Positions 1-9,658 of a stretch of 64,000 nucleotides of DNA are shown in pieces (position 1 is the first letter of the stretch; every line of letters starts with the position of its first letter). The DNA lies in the NCBI GenBank assembly GCA_002422315.1, contig DIUJ01000050.1:18473-82472 (forward strand). The letters are read 5' to 3'. This DNA is from Bacteroidetes bacterium UBA6161 (GTDB lineage: Bacteria; Bacteroidota; Bacteroidia; NS11-12g; UBA955). Below the pieces are notes generated by a model. That model was not told where the DNA came from and did no database searches. It saw nothing but the letters and a program-made list of their open reading frames with translations. Made by a program: the position numbers and the translations under genes.

Positions 1-43
1 AACATTCGAGGTTTTTTTATATATAGAAATATCTCTTCAATCA

Positions 44-1126
44 TTATGCTTCTGCAGGTTCCATACTGGCCTGAACTTTAGTTATCCAATTAAATCTATC
101 TTCAATTTTCAATGTACGTAACTTTGCAAATTCTTTTTTAATTTCTTCTGCTAACAAGTTTTTGTCTAAATCTAAATTTATATCAAAATCCTTAAATCCA
201 ACTTTTTGGATGTTGATTACAGTAGCTGCTGTTCCACTTACAAACATCTCATCCAATATACCTTGTTTATTCCAATCAATTATATCCTGAACGGCAATTT
301 GTGTTTCCACAAGATTATACCCCCAATCTTTGAGAAGAGTAATAACAGAATCTCTAGTTATACCAGGAAGAATACTATCGCTTAAAGGTGGTGTGTAGAC
401 AAAATTACCACACTTTACGAAAATATTGGAGGTACCTGTTTCTTCTAAATACTTATGTTCAATAGGATCAGTCCATAGCACTTGGTCATAACCCTTCTCC
501 CTGCAAAGTTTTGCGGGATACAAAGAAGCTGCGTAGTTTCCTGCACATTTAGCAGCACCAACCCCACCTCTAGATGCTCTAGAAAAATGCTCGTCTACAT
601 ATACTTTAACAGGAGCGCTATAATAATCTCCAACAGGACAAGCATAAACCATAAATTTATAGTTATCAGAAGGACGAATTCCTAAAAACTCATCTGTAGC
701 AAACATAAAAGGCCTAAGGTATAAAGAATTGTTGTCAGAAGCGGGTATCCAATCAGAATCTAAGGAAACTAAAGCCTGTATACAAGCCATAAAAATTTCT
801 TCTGGCAATTCAGGCATACTCATTCTATGAGCCGATTTATTTAGTCTCTTCGCATTTTCCAAAGGTCGAAACAAAGTTATTTCTCCTTCGCTATTTTTAT
901 AGGCTTTAAGTCCTTCAAAAATAGATTGACCATAATGTATAGCAGACAAAGCTGGACTTACACTAATCTTACCAAAAGGAATAATTTGAGGGGTTTGCCA
1001 TTCACCATTTTTATAGTCACATACTACCATGTGGTCTGTAAAAACTTTACCGAATTCTATTTTTTCAGGGTTAAAATCACTTATCTTTGATTCTTGAATT
1101 TTATTTATGGAAATTTGCACTGTCAT
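44..1126 (-). CDS. ilvE: Branched-chain-amino-acid aminotransferase
   Basis: Cytosolic PLP enzyme that transfers the amino group between glutamate and the 2-oxo acids of leucine, isoleucine and valine, the last step of their synthesis and the first of their breakdown. The 361-residue protein has the class IV aminotransferase layout of the longer type II BCAT group: HYGQSIFEGLKAY near residues 64-76, the PLP lysine in GAAKCAGNYAAS (Lys193), and EETGTSNIF and FVSGTAATV in the C-terminal half. The start is the ATG at 1126; an upstream in-frame TTG adds only three residues and is unlikely. It is divergent from the 1170 gene with about 43 bp between the starts. Confidence 0.95.
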   Translation of the reverse strand: MTVQISINKIQESKISDFNPEKIEFGKVFTDHMVVCDYKNGEWQTPQIIPFGKISVSPALSAIHYGQSIFEGLKAYKNSEGEITLFRPLENAKRLNKSAHRMSMPELPEEIFMACIQALVSLDSDWIPASDNNSLYLRPFMFATDEFLGIRPSDNYKFMVYACPVGDYYSAPVKVYVDEHFSRASRGGVGAAKCAGNYAASLYPAKLCREKGYDQVLWTDPIEHKYLEETGTSNIFVKCGNFVYTPPLSDSILPGITRDSVITLLKDWGYNLVETQIAVQDIIDWNKQGILDEMFVSGTAATVINIQKVGFKDFDINLDLDKNLLAEEIKKEFAKLRTLKIEDRFNWITKVQASMEPAEA

Positions 1127-1169
1127 TGGGCGCAAATTAATACCATTTTAACTTACATACAAATAACAA

Positions 1170-1664
1170 ATGCAGATAATAGATAAAAACGAGATAGAAT
1201 CGCTTATTCTCTTAATGGGTAAAAAAATTGAAGCCCCGAAAGAAACCATTTATTACGAAAAATTCGAGTTCGAGGGCCAAAACAAATATAGGTACCTGAA
1301 CCTTTTTGATTTTAATTCAACTAAGCATATACCTGAAGAAGAGAGAGATACCTTTTTTGAAATATCCAGAATAATTTCTAAAAATAATTTCACAATGGAC
1401 CTAGAAGGAATGTGTATGCTAAATATAGCAAACTATCCACATGTTAGTATTTCTAACCTTATAGAAAAATTAAACCCAAAATACATAACACTATGGGGAG
1501 TGGAACCAGAAAAAATAAATCTTAAAATTAAACTTTACGGCGGAGCTTTGATCGATAAAGTAAAAGTAATCAGACTTGATAATCTAGAAAAAACTAGTTT
1601 GGATATAACTTCTAGAAATACAGCGGAAACACTATTAAAAATGATGTTTGGACTATCTAAATAA
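1170..1664 (+). CDS. Conserved hypothetical protein, first gene of the rdgB-queA operon
   Basis: A 164-residue soluble protein with no signal peptide or membrane segment; I do not recognise its family. It is rich in Lys, Glu, Ile and Asn, with a helical N-terminal half and a stretch that looks like alternating strands around KYITLWGVEPEKINLKIKLYGG, followed by an amphipathic C-terminal helix. It ends four bases before rdgB starts, so the two are surely cotranscribed, and a role linked to nucleotide or tRNA metabolism is only a neighbourhood guess. The gene is read on the plus strand, divergent from ilvE. Confidence 0.75.
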   Translation: MQIIDKNEIESLILLMGKKIEAPKETIYYEKFEFEGQNKYRYLNLFDFNSTKHIPEEERDTFFEISRIISKNNFTMDLEGMCMLNIANYPHVSISNLIEKLNPKYITLWGVEPEKINLKIKLYGGALIDKVKVIRLDNLEKTSLDITSRNTAETLLKMMFGLSK

Positions 1665-1668
1665 ACCG

Positions 1669-2253
1669 ATGAAAATAAAAGAATTGATTTTTGCTACTGG
1701 AAACATACATAAGGCAGAAGAAGCAAGCAGAATTTTAGGATTTACTGTAAAAACAGCATCAGAAGATGTAATAAAAAACACACCTGAAGAAAACGGAGAC
1801 ACTTTCAAGGATAATGCATTAATTAAAGCAAAATATCTCTATGAGACAACTGGCTTGGCTTGTTTTTCAGAAGACAGTGGCCTGGAAGTAGAATACCTAG
1901 GTGGCAAACCAGGGGTTAAAACTGCAAGATTTGCTGGGGATAATGCTACACATGAATCAAATAATTTACTTTTACTTCAAAAACTGGAAAACATTATCCA
2001 TAGGGACGCTCGATTTGTAGCATGTATCTGCTATATAGATAAGGAAGGCAAAACGGCATTTTTCGAAGGGAGTGTTAGAGGAACCATAGCAGAAAAAATC
2101 AGAGGAGAGAAAGGGTTTGGTTATGACCCCGTGTTTATCCCAGAAGGACATTTACAAAGTTTCGCAGAACTAGGACCAGAGATAAAAGACCAAATAAGTC
2201 ATAGAAAAATAGCACTACAAAAACTAAAAGAATTTTTACTTGAACATGAATAA
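1669..2253 (+). CDS. rdgB: RdgB/HAM1 non-canonical purine NTP pyrophosphatase
   Basis: House-cleaning enzyme that hydrolyses dITP, ITP and XTP to the monophosphate plus pyrophosphate, keeping deaminated purines out of DNA and RNA. The 194-residue length is typical. The substrate-binding start FATGNIHKAEE (8-18), the catalytic segment SEDSGLEVEYLGGKPG (67-82, Asp69), GEKGFGYDPVF and the C-terminal SHRK (177-180) are all present. I chose the ATG at 1669 because the longer frame from a TTG at 1648 would overlap the preceding gene. The last 8 bp overlap queA, pointing to translational coupling. Confidence 0.93.
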   Translation: MKIKELIFATGNIHKAEEASRILGFTVKTASEDVIKNTPEENGDTFKDNALIKAKYLYETTGLACFSEDSGLEVEYLGGKPGVKTARFAGDNATHESNNLLLLQKLENIIHRDARFVACICYIDKEGKTAFFEGSVRGTIAEKIRGEKGFGYDPVFIPEGHLQSFAELGPEIKDQISHRKIALQKLKEFLLEHE

Positions 2254-3433
2254 ACTACCCGCGTACATTTCTTTATCCAATTACTTTTATGAACTAAAGG
2301 ATGAAAAAATCGCAAAATTTCCACTTGAAAAAAGAGACCATTCTAAACTTTTACTTAATGAAAATGAAGAAATCTCACACCATACTTTTCACGAAATTGG
2401 CGAAGTATTACCTATTGGAAGTAACCTAGTTTTCAATAATTCTAAAGTTGTACCTGCAAGAATATATTTCAAAAAGGAATCTGGGACATTGATTGAAATT
2501 TTTCTTTTAGAACCTTATGAAAGCGAATACCATTCTGTTTTCAATTCGGTTGACAAAGTTGTATTTAAGTGTTTGATAGGAAATAAAAAAAGGTGGAAAA
2601 ATGGAGAATTGACTCTAGAATTGGATTCCAATTATTTTCTTAAAGCAAAATGGCTAGACCGTGAAAGTAACATTATAGAACTTGAATGGAATAAGCCAAT
2701 CAATTTTTATGAATTACTTGCAGAAGTTGGAGAACTGCCCCTACCTCCTTATTTGAATAGAAAAGCAGAACTTTCGGACCATCAAACTTATCAAACCCAA
2801 TATGCTACACAGCCAGGAGCAGTTGCAGCTCCTACTGCGGGACTTCATTTTACAGAAGAGGTTTTACAGAATTTGCAAAATAGAAAAATTGGAACTAGAT
2901 ATATGACACTCCATGTTTCGGCGGGAACATTTATGCCTGTAACAGCCGAAAATGTGCTAGAACACAACATGCATCAAGAGATATTTTACTTCAATGAGGA
3001 AGATATTCATTTTCTTTTCGGCAATAACAATATTGTAGCTGTAGGCACTACAAGTCTGCGTATGGTAGAAAGTTTATATTGGATTGGAGAAAGGCTGTTA
3101 GCCAAAGAAAAAGAACCAATGTATTTGGCAACATTTTATCCTTATAACAAGCCAAAAAGTAATTTTAATGAGGTAAAGAATGCATTACTCGAATATTGTA
3201 GATTACAACCAGACAAAAGCATAAGAGCAAGTACTAGTCTGATGATTGTACCTGGCTATACACCCAGTATTTGTAGAGGAATTGTTACAAACTTTCACCA
3301 ACCTAGCTCTACCCTACTTATGCTAATTAGTGCATTGGTTGGGGATGAAAACAGAAAACGAATATACCAAGAGGCTTTAACCAAAGACTACCGTTTCTTG
3401 AGTTATGGCGACAGTAGTTTATTAATTTGGTAA
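2246..3433 (+). CDS. queA: tRNA preQ1(34) S-adenosylmethionine ribosyltransferase-isomerase
   Basis: Catalyses the transfer and isomerisation of the ribosyl group of SAM onto 7-aminomethyl-7-deazaguanine at the tRNA wobble position, giving epoxyqueuosine. Family motifs are present: PLPPYL near residue 165, QPGAVAAPTAGLHFTEE near 190, the GTTSLR segment, and the C-terminal FHQPSSTLLMLISA. At 395 residues it is longer than the usual 340-360, as in other Bacteroidota QueA proteins. The start ATG at 2246 lies inside the end of rdgB. A strong bidirectional terminator follows directly after the stop codon. Confidence 0.93.
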   Translation: MNKLPAYISLSNYFYELKDEKIAKFPLEKRDHSKLLLNENEEISHHTFHEIGEVLPIGSNLVFNNSKVVPARIYFKKESGTLIEIFLLEPYESEYHSVFNSVDKVVFKCLIGNKKRWKNGELTLELDSNYFLKAKWLDRESNIIELEWNKPINFYELLAEVGELPLPPYLNRKAELSDHQTYQTQYATQPGAVAAPTAGLHFTEEVLQNLQNRKIGTRYMTLHVSAGTFMPVTAENVLEHNMHQEIFYFNEEDIHFLFGNNNIVAVGTTSLRMVESLYWIGERLLAKEKEPMYLATFYPYNKPKSNFNEVKNALLEYCRLQPDKSIRASTSLMIVPGYTPSICRGIVTNFHQPSSTLLMLISALVGDENRKRIYQEALTKDYRFLSYGDSSLLIW

Positions 3434-3440
3434 AAAAAAA

Positions 3441-3470
3441 GGCTATCAGAAAAATCTGATAGCCTTTTTT
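3441..3470. terminator. Bidirectional intrinsic terminator between queA and secDF
   Basis: A perfect 10 bp stem (GGCTATCAGA / TCTGATAGCC) with an AAAA loop, preceded by nine A and followed by six T, sits between the convergent 3' ends of queA and secDF, so it can act on both strands. Confidence 0.9.
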
Positions 3471-3487
3471 GTTTGATTAAAATTATT

Positions 3488-6400
3488 TTATGCTTTTACT
3501 TCTTTATCTTTTTTCATAAAATCTAAAACGATAGGTGTAGCTATAAAGATACTAGAATAAGTACCTACACCAATACCTACAAGTAGAGCAAAAGAGAAAC
3601 TCTTAAGAGCCTCACCACCGAACAAGAACAAAATTAAAACCACAAACAATGTAGTTGAAGAGGTAAGTAATGTTCTGCTTAGAGTTGAGTTAATTGCATT
3701 GTTAATGGTTTGGCCTATATTGCTAGAGATTCTTTTCTCTGACAAGAACTCTCTAACTCTGTCGAATACTACCACCGAGTCGTTGATAGAATAACCTACG
3801 ATTGTGAGCATAGCAGCAATAAAAGTTTGGTCAATTTCTGTACTGAAAGGAAGGAACTTGCCTAACAATGCAAAAACTGAGAACACCATTAATACGTCGT
3901 GTATTAAAGCCACCGTAGCTCCTAAGCCATAACTTAATTTTTTGAAACGAATTACTAGGTAAACAAACATAACTACAATAGCTACTATGATAATTACTGT
4001 AGACTTAGCTCTAATAGAACTAGCTACTGTTGGTCCTACTTTAGTAGAAGAAAGTATATTTTCTTTGGTTAAACCGAATCCACTTAAAGATTTAATTAAA
4101 TCTGCTTCTACCATTTGACCAGCTTCTTCATCGGTTGAATTTATTAAGTGAGAAGTTACTATTTTGTATCTGTTATCAGAACCAATAGTTTTCACCTCAT
4201 TGCTACTTCCTTTAAGAGAGGCATCTAAAGCTTTTTTAAGTTCAAAAGAAGGAATATTTTTATCTAATTGAACTCTGTAAGACCATCCGCCTTTAAAGTC
4301 TATGCCAGATGTTAAACCACCTCCAAACATAGCAACCATACCAGCGATAATTACTACAGAAGATAAGATGTAATATTTCTTTCTGTTTTTGATAAAATCA
4401 AAATTTGCATTTTGACCTATTTTACTGTAGCTAAAACCAAATGAATACGATTGATTTTTATTCACTCTTCCTTCAATAATAATTCTAGTTATTAAGATAG
4501 CAGTATAAAGAGAAGACAAAATACCAATGATAAGAATTATTGCAAAGCCATACAATGGACCCGCACCAGCAAATGTCATGATAATACCTGCTAACAACGT
4601 GGTAATGTTGGAGTCTAAAATGGAAGAAAGCGCAGCTTTATAACCATTAGAAACCGCTGTTTTGATTGCTTTACCATCTGCTAATTCCTCTTTTATTCTT
4701 TCAAAGATAAGTACGTTTGCATCTACTGCCATACCAATAGTAAGTACAAGACCTGCAATACCAGGAAGGGTAAGAGCCGCGCCAAAAGAAGACAATATAC
4801 CTACTACAAAAAACATGTTTAACAATACTGCAATTGTAGAAGCCACGCCTCCCCTAGCATAGTAAAGGAACATAATAGCTAAAACGGATAAGAATCCACC
4901 GATAAGTGCAAAGCTTCCTTGGCGAATAGACTCTATTCCTAGGGTTGGACCTACAATATCTTCCGCTACTATTCTAGCCGGTGCAGGAAGTCTACCTGCT
5001 TTAAGAATATTAGAAAGGAATTGAGCTTCTTTAAGATCAAAACTACCAGAAATAACAGACATACCGCTCGGTATTTCCTGATTAACTACTGGAGCAGAAT
5101 ACACTTTACCATCCAAAACTACTGCGATATACTCTCCAATATTTCTGCCAGTAACAAATTTCCAATCCTTAGCGCCTATTTCATTCATAGTCATAGAGAT
5201 TTCAATTTGACCGGTTTGGCCAGTATTTGGTCTTGCATCCACAATAATATCACCACCTAAAGCAGGTTGACCAGCTTTATTTCCTTTAAGCATATATAAA
5301 GCATATACATTGCTTTTTGGAGAAAGTGGCTGTGCACCCCATGCAAATTTTATATTTCTAGGGAAAATATTTTCTAAGATAGGATCCGTTAGGAGTTCCA
5401 TCACTTTATCCATGTTTTCTTTGGTTGTATAACCAGAGAAAGAGTTTACAGAAATCCTTCCATCGTCAGATGCTGCAGGCATTAAGTACGAGAAAAGAGG
5501 ATTTTCTTTTCTAAATTTTTCTACACTGTTTGCAGTATCAGTAGAAGAAGTGTCTTTAGATGCTGATTTAGCTGCCAACTTTGCAGCAATTTCTTCGTCT
5601 GTAAGGCCTTCAAATGATTCTTCTTTATTGCTTGTTGTATCAATGGTATTGGTAGTAGAGTCAAAAGTAATTTTTTTGCTAACGCCACCAAGTTTTGCTG
5701 CCAAAACTTTATTTGCAGTATCTAGTAATTTATAAGCATAAAAACCATTCTTTTCAGTATTACCATATACTTCCCAAAACTCTAGTTGGGCCGATTCTTG
5801 AAGCATTCTTCTGATTTGGTCTGGATTTTCTGCTCCAGGCAACTCTACAGAAATACGACCACCTTCTTGTCTTTGTATATTGGGTTGAGAAACATTACTT
5901 TGCGCAATCCTTGTTTCTATTACCTCAAATGACCTTTCAGAAGCAGATTTGGTTTCGTTTTTCAAAAACTCAATTACCTCTGCATCTGTAGAAGTATGGC
6001 TAACCAAACCTTTATTCTCTGAATTTACAAAAAGAGGAGCTAAAGACTTATCTGGAGCTATCTTTTTAAAAGAATTTGCAAAATAATCTACAAAATCACC
6101 CTCTTTTGCAGCTGCAGATTTTCTCGCATCTTCTAAAGCACTTACTAACTCTTTATTTTTTGCGTTGGGTCCCGCTAGACCTTTAATTACATCCTCTGTA
6201 GAAATTTCTAACAAAACGTTCATTCCCCCTCTAAGATCTAAGCCTAAACTTAATTCTCTTTGCTTGCACTCTTGGTAAGTGTAGGAAGTTACGCCTATGC
6301 TATAGACAGTTTCTCTAGAGACAGAGTCTAAATATCTCTTGTATTTTGTTGCGTCTACTTTGCCATCAACTGTAGCAGCCAATTTGGCTTTCTTTTCTAC

Positions 6401-6490
6401 GTTTCTGGTAACCAAAGAGAATGATAACTGGTAAATACAAACCAGGGCCAAAATGGCGGTAAATGTGATAACCGTACCCTTATTTTTCAT
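3488..6490 (-). CDS. secDF: Protein translocase subunit SecDF (fused)
   Basis: Inner-membrane partner of SecYEG that uses the proton-motive force to pull preproteins out of the channel on the periplasmic side. The 1000-residue protein is a natural SecD-SecF fusion typical of Bacteroidota. It has a first TM segment at about residues 8-26, the D1 motif LGLDLRGGMN (Asp85), a large periplasmic domain with a Ser/Thr/Asp-rich insertion around 285-320, SecD helices with GMAVDANVLIFERIKEE, then the SecF half starting near 700 with GIDFKGGW and VGYSINDSVVVFDRVRE. About twelve TM helices are expected. It is a single gene between the terminator at 3441 and a 110 bp leader. Confidence 0.96.
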   Translation of the reverse strand: MKNKGTVITFTAILALVCIYQLSFSLVTRNVEKKAKLAATVDGKVDATKYKRYLDSVSRETVYSIGVTSYTYQECKQRELSLGLDLRGGMNVLLEISTEDVIKGLAGPNAKNKELVSALEDARKSAAAKEGDFVDYFANSFKKIAPDKSLAPLFVNSENKGLVSHTSTDAEVIEFLKNETKSASERSFEVIETRIAQSNVSQPNIQRQEGGRISVELPGAENPDQIRRMLQESAQLEFWEVYGNTEKNGFYAYKLLDTANKVLAAKLGGVSKKITFDSTTNTIDTTSNKEESFEGLTDEEIAAKLAAKSASKDTSSTDTANSVEKFRKENPLFSYLMPAASDDGRISVNSFSGYTTKENMDKVMELLTDPILENIFPRNIKFAWGAQPLSPKSNVYALYMLKGNKAGQPALGGDIIVDARPNTGQTGQIEISMTMNEIGAKDWKFVTGRNIGEYIAVVLDGKVYSAPVVNQEIPSGMSVISGSFDLKEAQFLSNILKAGRLPAPARIVAEDIVGPTLGIESIRQGSFALIGGFLSVLAIMFLYYARGGVASTIAVLLNMFFVVGILSSFGAALTLPGIAGLVLTIGMAVDANVLIFERIKEELADGKAIKTAVSNGYKAALSSILDSNITTLLAGIIMTFAGAGPLYGFAIILIIGILSSLYTAILITRIIIEGRVNKNQSYSFGFSYSKIGQNANFDFIKNRKKYYILSSVVIIAGMVAMFGGGLTSGIDFKGGWSYRVQLDKNIPSFELKKALDASLKGSSNEVKTIGSDNRYKIVTSHLINSTDEEAGQMVEADLIKSLSGFGLTKENILSSTKVGPTVASSIRAKSTVIIIVAIVVMFVYLVIRFKKLSYGLGATVALIHDVLMVFSVFALLGKFLPFSTEIDQTFIAAMLTIVGYSINDSVVVFDRVREFLSEKRISSNIGQTINNAINSTLSRTLLTSSTTLFVVLILFLFGGEALKSFSFALLVGIGVGTYSSIFIATPIVLDFMKKDKEVKA

Positions 6491-6604
6491 TGTAGTGAAA
6501 TTATTATATCGTTTTTTAAATGGTGGGCGAAAATAAGAATTAATTTTTACCCAAAAAATTTTAATGTTATTATCTGAATATTTTTTTAGAATTACACTGT
6601 CTAA

Positions 6605-7336
6605 TTACTCAAAAAACAGTTCTCCTTTAATTGGTTTTATATCCTTAAAGTTAAATAAGAAGTTCATTTGCAAACCTAAGTAACTTCCATTGTATCCCAT
6701 TTCGAAGTATCTGTCTTTAGTTTCTGTATTGTTTATTATATTCAAACTTGTTGGTTTCCCAATTCCGTGTCGGTAAACTATTCCTGCTGTAAAAATATGC
6801 CCAGCTTCTGTAGTATGACCAAATTCTACACCTATACTCAACATTGTATTAAGTCTACTAACCATTACGGACTCTAGTGCAAAAGGATTTTGTTCTTGGC
6901 TTCTAAAAAAATAAGTGTTTTCCGATGCCAGGTTATAATTTAATCCAAAACCTACGGTTTCTCTAACAAAATTTTGTCGGGATACATTCTGTTTTAAATA
7001 AAAACCAAAGGGAATCTCAAGATTTTGAGTATTTCCTTTAATTGATTTGTTTAAGCTATTGGTATCGTTGGTTATTTTATAGCCTTTGCTAGAGTACAAT
7101 GCAGATATAAAAAAAGAAATCCCATCGTTTAAGCCATACTGTGCAGTAATCCCAAAACCCAGACCCGGAGTGTATTGTCGGTCAAAATTAGAAGGCAAAC
7201 TGTCTAACAATATAGGCCTTGAGATATTAGGCAATAACGAAAAACCTGCTCTAAAGCCCTTTTGAGCGATAGCACCCTGTATAGTTAAGATACTCAACAA
7301 GCCCAATAGGATAAATTTATTTTTCTTTGTCTTCAT
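6605..7336 (-). CDS. Outer-membrane beta-barrel protein, PorT-like
   Basis: A 244-residue exported protein of the OMP_b-brl/PorT-like type. It starts with a clear signal peptide (MKTKKNKFILLGLLSILTIQ, cleavage probably after AIA-Q), then alternating hydrophobic/polar strands with Gly and aromatic residues, for example FGITAQYGLNDGISFFISALY and SIGVEFGHTTEAG. The ATG at 7336 was chosen because it gives the signal peptide at the N-terminus; an upstream ATG would put 16 charged residues before it. The C-terminus ends in a short polar tail after the last strand. The function is unknown; such proteins can belong to type IX secretion or be passive envelope proteins. Confidence 0.7.
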   Translation of the reverse strand: MKTKKNKFILLGLLSILTIQGAIAQKGFRAGFSLLPNISRPILLDSLPSNFDRQYTPGLGFGITAQYGLNDGISFFISALYSSKGYKITNDTNSLNKSIKGNTQNLEIPFGFYLKQNVSRQNFVRETVGFGLNYNLASENTYFFRSQEQNPFALESVMVSRLNTMLSIGVEFGHTTEAGHIFTAGIVYRHGIGKPTSLNIINNTETKDRYFEMGYNGSYLGLQMNFLFNFKDIKPIKGELFFE

Positions 7337-7519
7337 CGGGTTCAAAAATACAAATTTTATGCTTCCTAGCTCATTTTTTTCCATTTATATGCAACATTTA
7401 TTAGGTTCTTTATTCTCCTTTCTTATGGAATTCAGGTTCTTCATATTTGGTGTAGTTTGCATATTTTATAAATAAAGTGAACAGGAATGAAATTCTAATC
7501 AACTATCGGGGTTAAAAAT

Positions 7520-7527
7520 TATCTTTG
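7520..7527 (+). promoter_or_regulatory. -7 promoter element of the acyl-CoA reductase gene
   Basis: TATCTTTG matches the Bacteroidota primary-sigma -7 consensus TAnnTTTG. Only 7 nt separate it from the ATG at 7535, so the transcript is probably leaderless or nearly so. No clear -33 TTTG is seen. Confidence 0.6.
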
Positions 7528-7534
7528 TAGCCCT

Positions 7535-8560
7535 ATGGAAAATGTGCCTCATAAACTAATTCTTAATACCACTTCTAATTTCCTAAAAGAAAATTTGTCC
7601 CAAAAGGAAAATGAACTATTACTTAAAGCAAATTTGTTAAATCCCTGGTTTACAATTCAAAATATAGTCTTTTCCATGGAATCATGGTTAAATGCATTGA
7701 CAAATGAAAATATAGAACATTGGTTACAAAAGGAGGCTTCGTATTTAAAGTCCAAAAACCAAACTAAGAAAGTAGGACTTATACTTGCCGGAAATATACC
7801 AATGGTTGGACTTCATGACCTTTTATGTGTTTGGTTATCTGGAAATACAGCAATGATCAAACTTTCTTCTCAAGATAATATACTAATGAAAGCCTACATT
7901 GAATACATGACCGAAGCTTTGCCTATCTTAAAAGAACTTACCATACTAAGCGATGGTGTAATTAAAGAAGCGGATGCATTTATAGGCACAGGAAGCAACA
8001 ACAGTGCTAGGTATTTTGAATATTATTTTAAAAACAAACCACATATAATTAGGAAAAACAGAAACTCTGTGGCAGTAATTAGCAACAATACTTCCGACCA
8101 AGAACTAGAAGCTTTGGGTATGGACATATTTAGTTATTTCGGAATGGGATGTAGAAATGTAACATTGTTGTTTATTCCAATAGATTTTGATATGAATAGA
8201 ATGATTGGAGCCTGGGAAAAACATTATGAAATTATACACCATCATAAGTATGCAAACAATTATACCTACCACAAGGCCATTTTATTGATGAATTTACATG
8301 AACATTTAGATACAGGATATTTATTATTAAACAACAAGTTGGAGGTACACTCTCCGGTTTCAATGCTTAATTATGTAAAATACCATAATATTGAAGAAGT
8401 ATCCACCTTTTTGGAAAAGGAGTCAGAAACAATTCAATGTGTGGCTTCCAATGCACTAGAATTAAATAACCAAAGTGTTGCCTTAGGAAATACCCAAAAA
8501 ACAATGCTATGGGACTACGCAGACAATATCAATACTTTACAATTTTTAGCAACTATTTAA
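7535..8560 (+). CDS. Acyl-CoA reductase, LuxC-like domain
   Basis: A 341-residue protein of the LuxC/acyl-CoA reductase superfamily (aldehyde-dehydrogenase fold), which reduces an acyl-CoA or acylated thiol to the aldehyde with NADPH. The NAD(P)-binding segments VGLILAGNIPMVGLHDLL (80-97) and FIGTGSNNSARYFEYYF (149-165) are present, and YFGMGCRNVTLLFIP carries the expected nucleophile Cys206. It is shorter than LuxC of luminous bacteria (about 480 residues), matching the compact Bacteroidota family. It stands alone: no luxD/luxE-like acyltransferase or synthetase is adjacent, so the substrate cannot be told. Confidence 0.8.
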   Translation: MENVPHKLILNTTSNFLKENLSQKENELLLKANLLNPWFTIQNIVFSMESWLNALTNENIEHWLQKEASYLKSKNQTKKVGLILAGNIPMVGLHDLLCVWLSGNTAMIKLSSQDNILMKAYIEYMTEALPILKELTILSDGVIKEADAFIGTGSNNSARYFEYYFKNKPHIIRKNRNSVAVISNNTSDQELEALGMDIFSYFGMGCRNVTLLFIPIDFDMNRMIGAWEKHYEIIHHHKYANNYTYHKAILLMNLHEHLDTGYLLLNNKLEVHSPVSMLNYVKYHNIEEVSTFLEKESETIQCVASNALELNNQSVALGNTQKTMLWDYADNINTLQFLATI

Positions 8561-8920
8561 CCGCGATTACACATTAGTTTTTTTCCAAGTCGCAACACTT
8601 GGATTAGAGTGCCGCATCTCAGTTAATCCACTACAAAAAGAGTGCTTTTCACTGGTTTTATGACTGAATTATAATCACTTATGCGATTACGGAATTCTAC
8701 TTTTAAATTTGGATTTTTTACAATAATTAAAATTACTTGAATAAAACTACATATACTACTAATAGCAAACAGACCAATGATGCGCTGGAAATTAAGTGGA
8801 AAAGTATAAAATATTCCGTACGAATTAATAGACGTATGAAACACAATTGAGGGTAAAGAAAAACAAGAATAGCAATTAGAATTAGAATTTTTAATTTTCT
8901 TTGCAGAAAGAAATAAAATT
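8561..8920. other. 360 bp gene-poor gap before clpP
   Basis: No convincing gene. A 73-codon minus-strand frame (8623-8844) has no supporting start context or recognisable family. A weak -7-like TTTCTTTG ends at 8900, 20 bp before the clpP ATG. No strong hairpin or repeat of the other families in this window is seen. Confidence 0.5.
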
Positions 8921-9586
8921 ATGGACTACGGAAAAGAATTTAAAAAATATGCGACCAAACACTTAGGAATAAGTAGTTTAAAGGTAGAAAATCATATTCA
9001 GAACATGACTCCCTACATTATAGAAGAGAGGCAATTAAACATGAGTCAAATGGATATATTTTCTAGGCTTATGATGGATAGAATTATATTTTTAGGTACA
9101 GGGATAAATGATGAAGTTGCTAATATCATTATTGGACAATTGTTGTTCTTAGACTCTACTAATCCGAACAGAGATATACAAATATACCTTAACAGCCCAG
9201 GAGGCGGAGTATATGCAGGACTTGCAATATACGACACCATGCAGTATATCACCTCTGATGTAGCAACTATTTGTACAGGTATGGCGGCATCTATGGGTGC
9301 TGTGCTAATGTGTGCTGGAGAAAAAGGCAAGAGAACAGCATTAAAACATTCGAGAATAATGATTCACCAACCACTGGGAGGTGCTCAAGGGCAGGCTAGC
9401 GATATGGAAATCACACTAAAAGAAATTATCAAACTTAAAAAAGAACTATACGATATAATTTCTCACCATAGCGGCCAACCTTTCGAAAGAGTAGAAAAAG
9501 ATAGCGACAGGGATTATTGGATGACTGCTGATGAGGCAAAAGAATACGGTATGTTAGACGAAGTATTGGTAAACAAAAGAAAGTAA
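8921..9586 (+). CDS. clpP: ATP-dependent Clp protease proteolytic subunit
   Basis: Tetradecameric serine protease chamber fed by ClpX. The 221-residue protein has the catalytic serine in GMAASMGAVLM (Ser124), the catalytic histidine in RIMIHQPLGG (His149) and the acidic residue in the EKDSDRDYWM segment near 192-201, plus the substrate-cleft motif YLNSPGGGVYAG. About 30 N-terminal residues precede the mature core, compatible with a processed propeptide. It is followed by clpX in the same direction, with a strong hairpin in the 72 bp between them. Confidence 0.96.
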   Translation: MDYGKEFKKYATKHLGISSLKVENHIQNMTPYIIEERQLNMSQMDIFSRLMMDRIIFLGTGINDEVANIIIGQLLFLDSTNPNRDIQIYLNSPGGGVYAGLAIYDTMQYITSDVATICTGMAASMGAVLMCAGEKGKRTALKHSRIMIHQPLGGAQGQASDMEITLKEIIKLKKELYDIISHHSGQPFERVEKDSDRDYWMTADEAKEYGMLDEVLVNKRK

Positions 9587-9608
9587 TCCATTCACTTTAA
9601 GGCAAAAC

Positions 9609-9643
9609 AAGTGTGTGTCTAAACTTGGGCACACACTTTTTTT
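9609..9643 (+). terminator. Hairpin with T-run between clpP and clpX
   Basis: A 9 bp perfect stem (AAGTGTGTG 9609-9617 / CACACACTT 9630-9638) followed by a seven-T run lies 22 bp after the clpP stop and 15 bp before the clpX start. It looks like an intrinsic terminator, so clpX expression from the clpP promoter would depend on read-through. Confidence 0.75.
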
Positions 9644-9658
9644 ATTATAGGTAAACAA

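Noticed and set aside
8623..8844. A 73-codon frame on the minus strand before clpP
   Set aside because: No recognisable family, no promoter in front of it, and codon usage is not convincing; it may be chance in AT-rich DNA.
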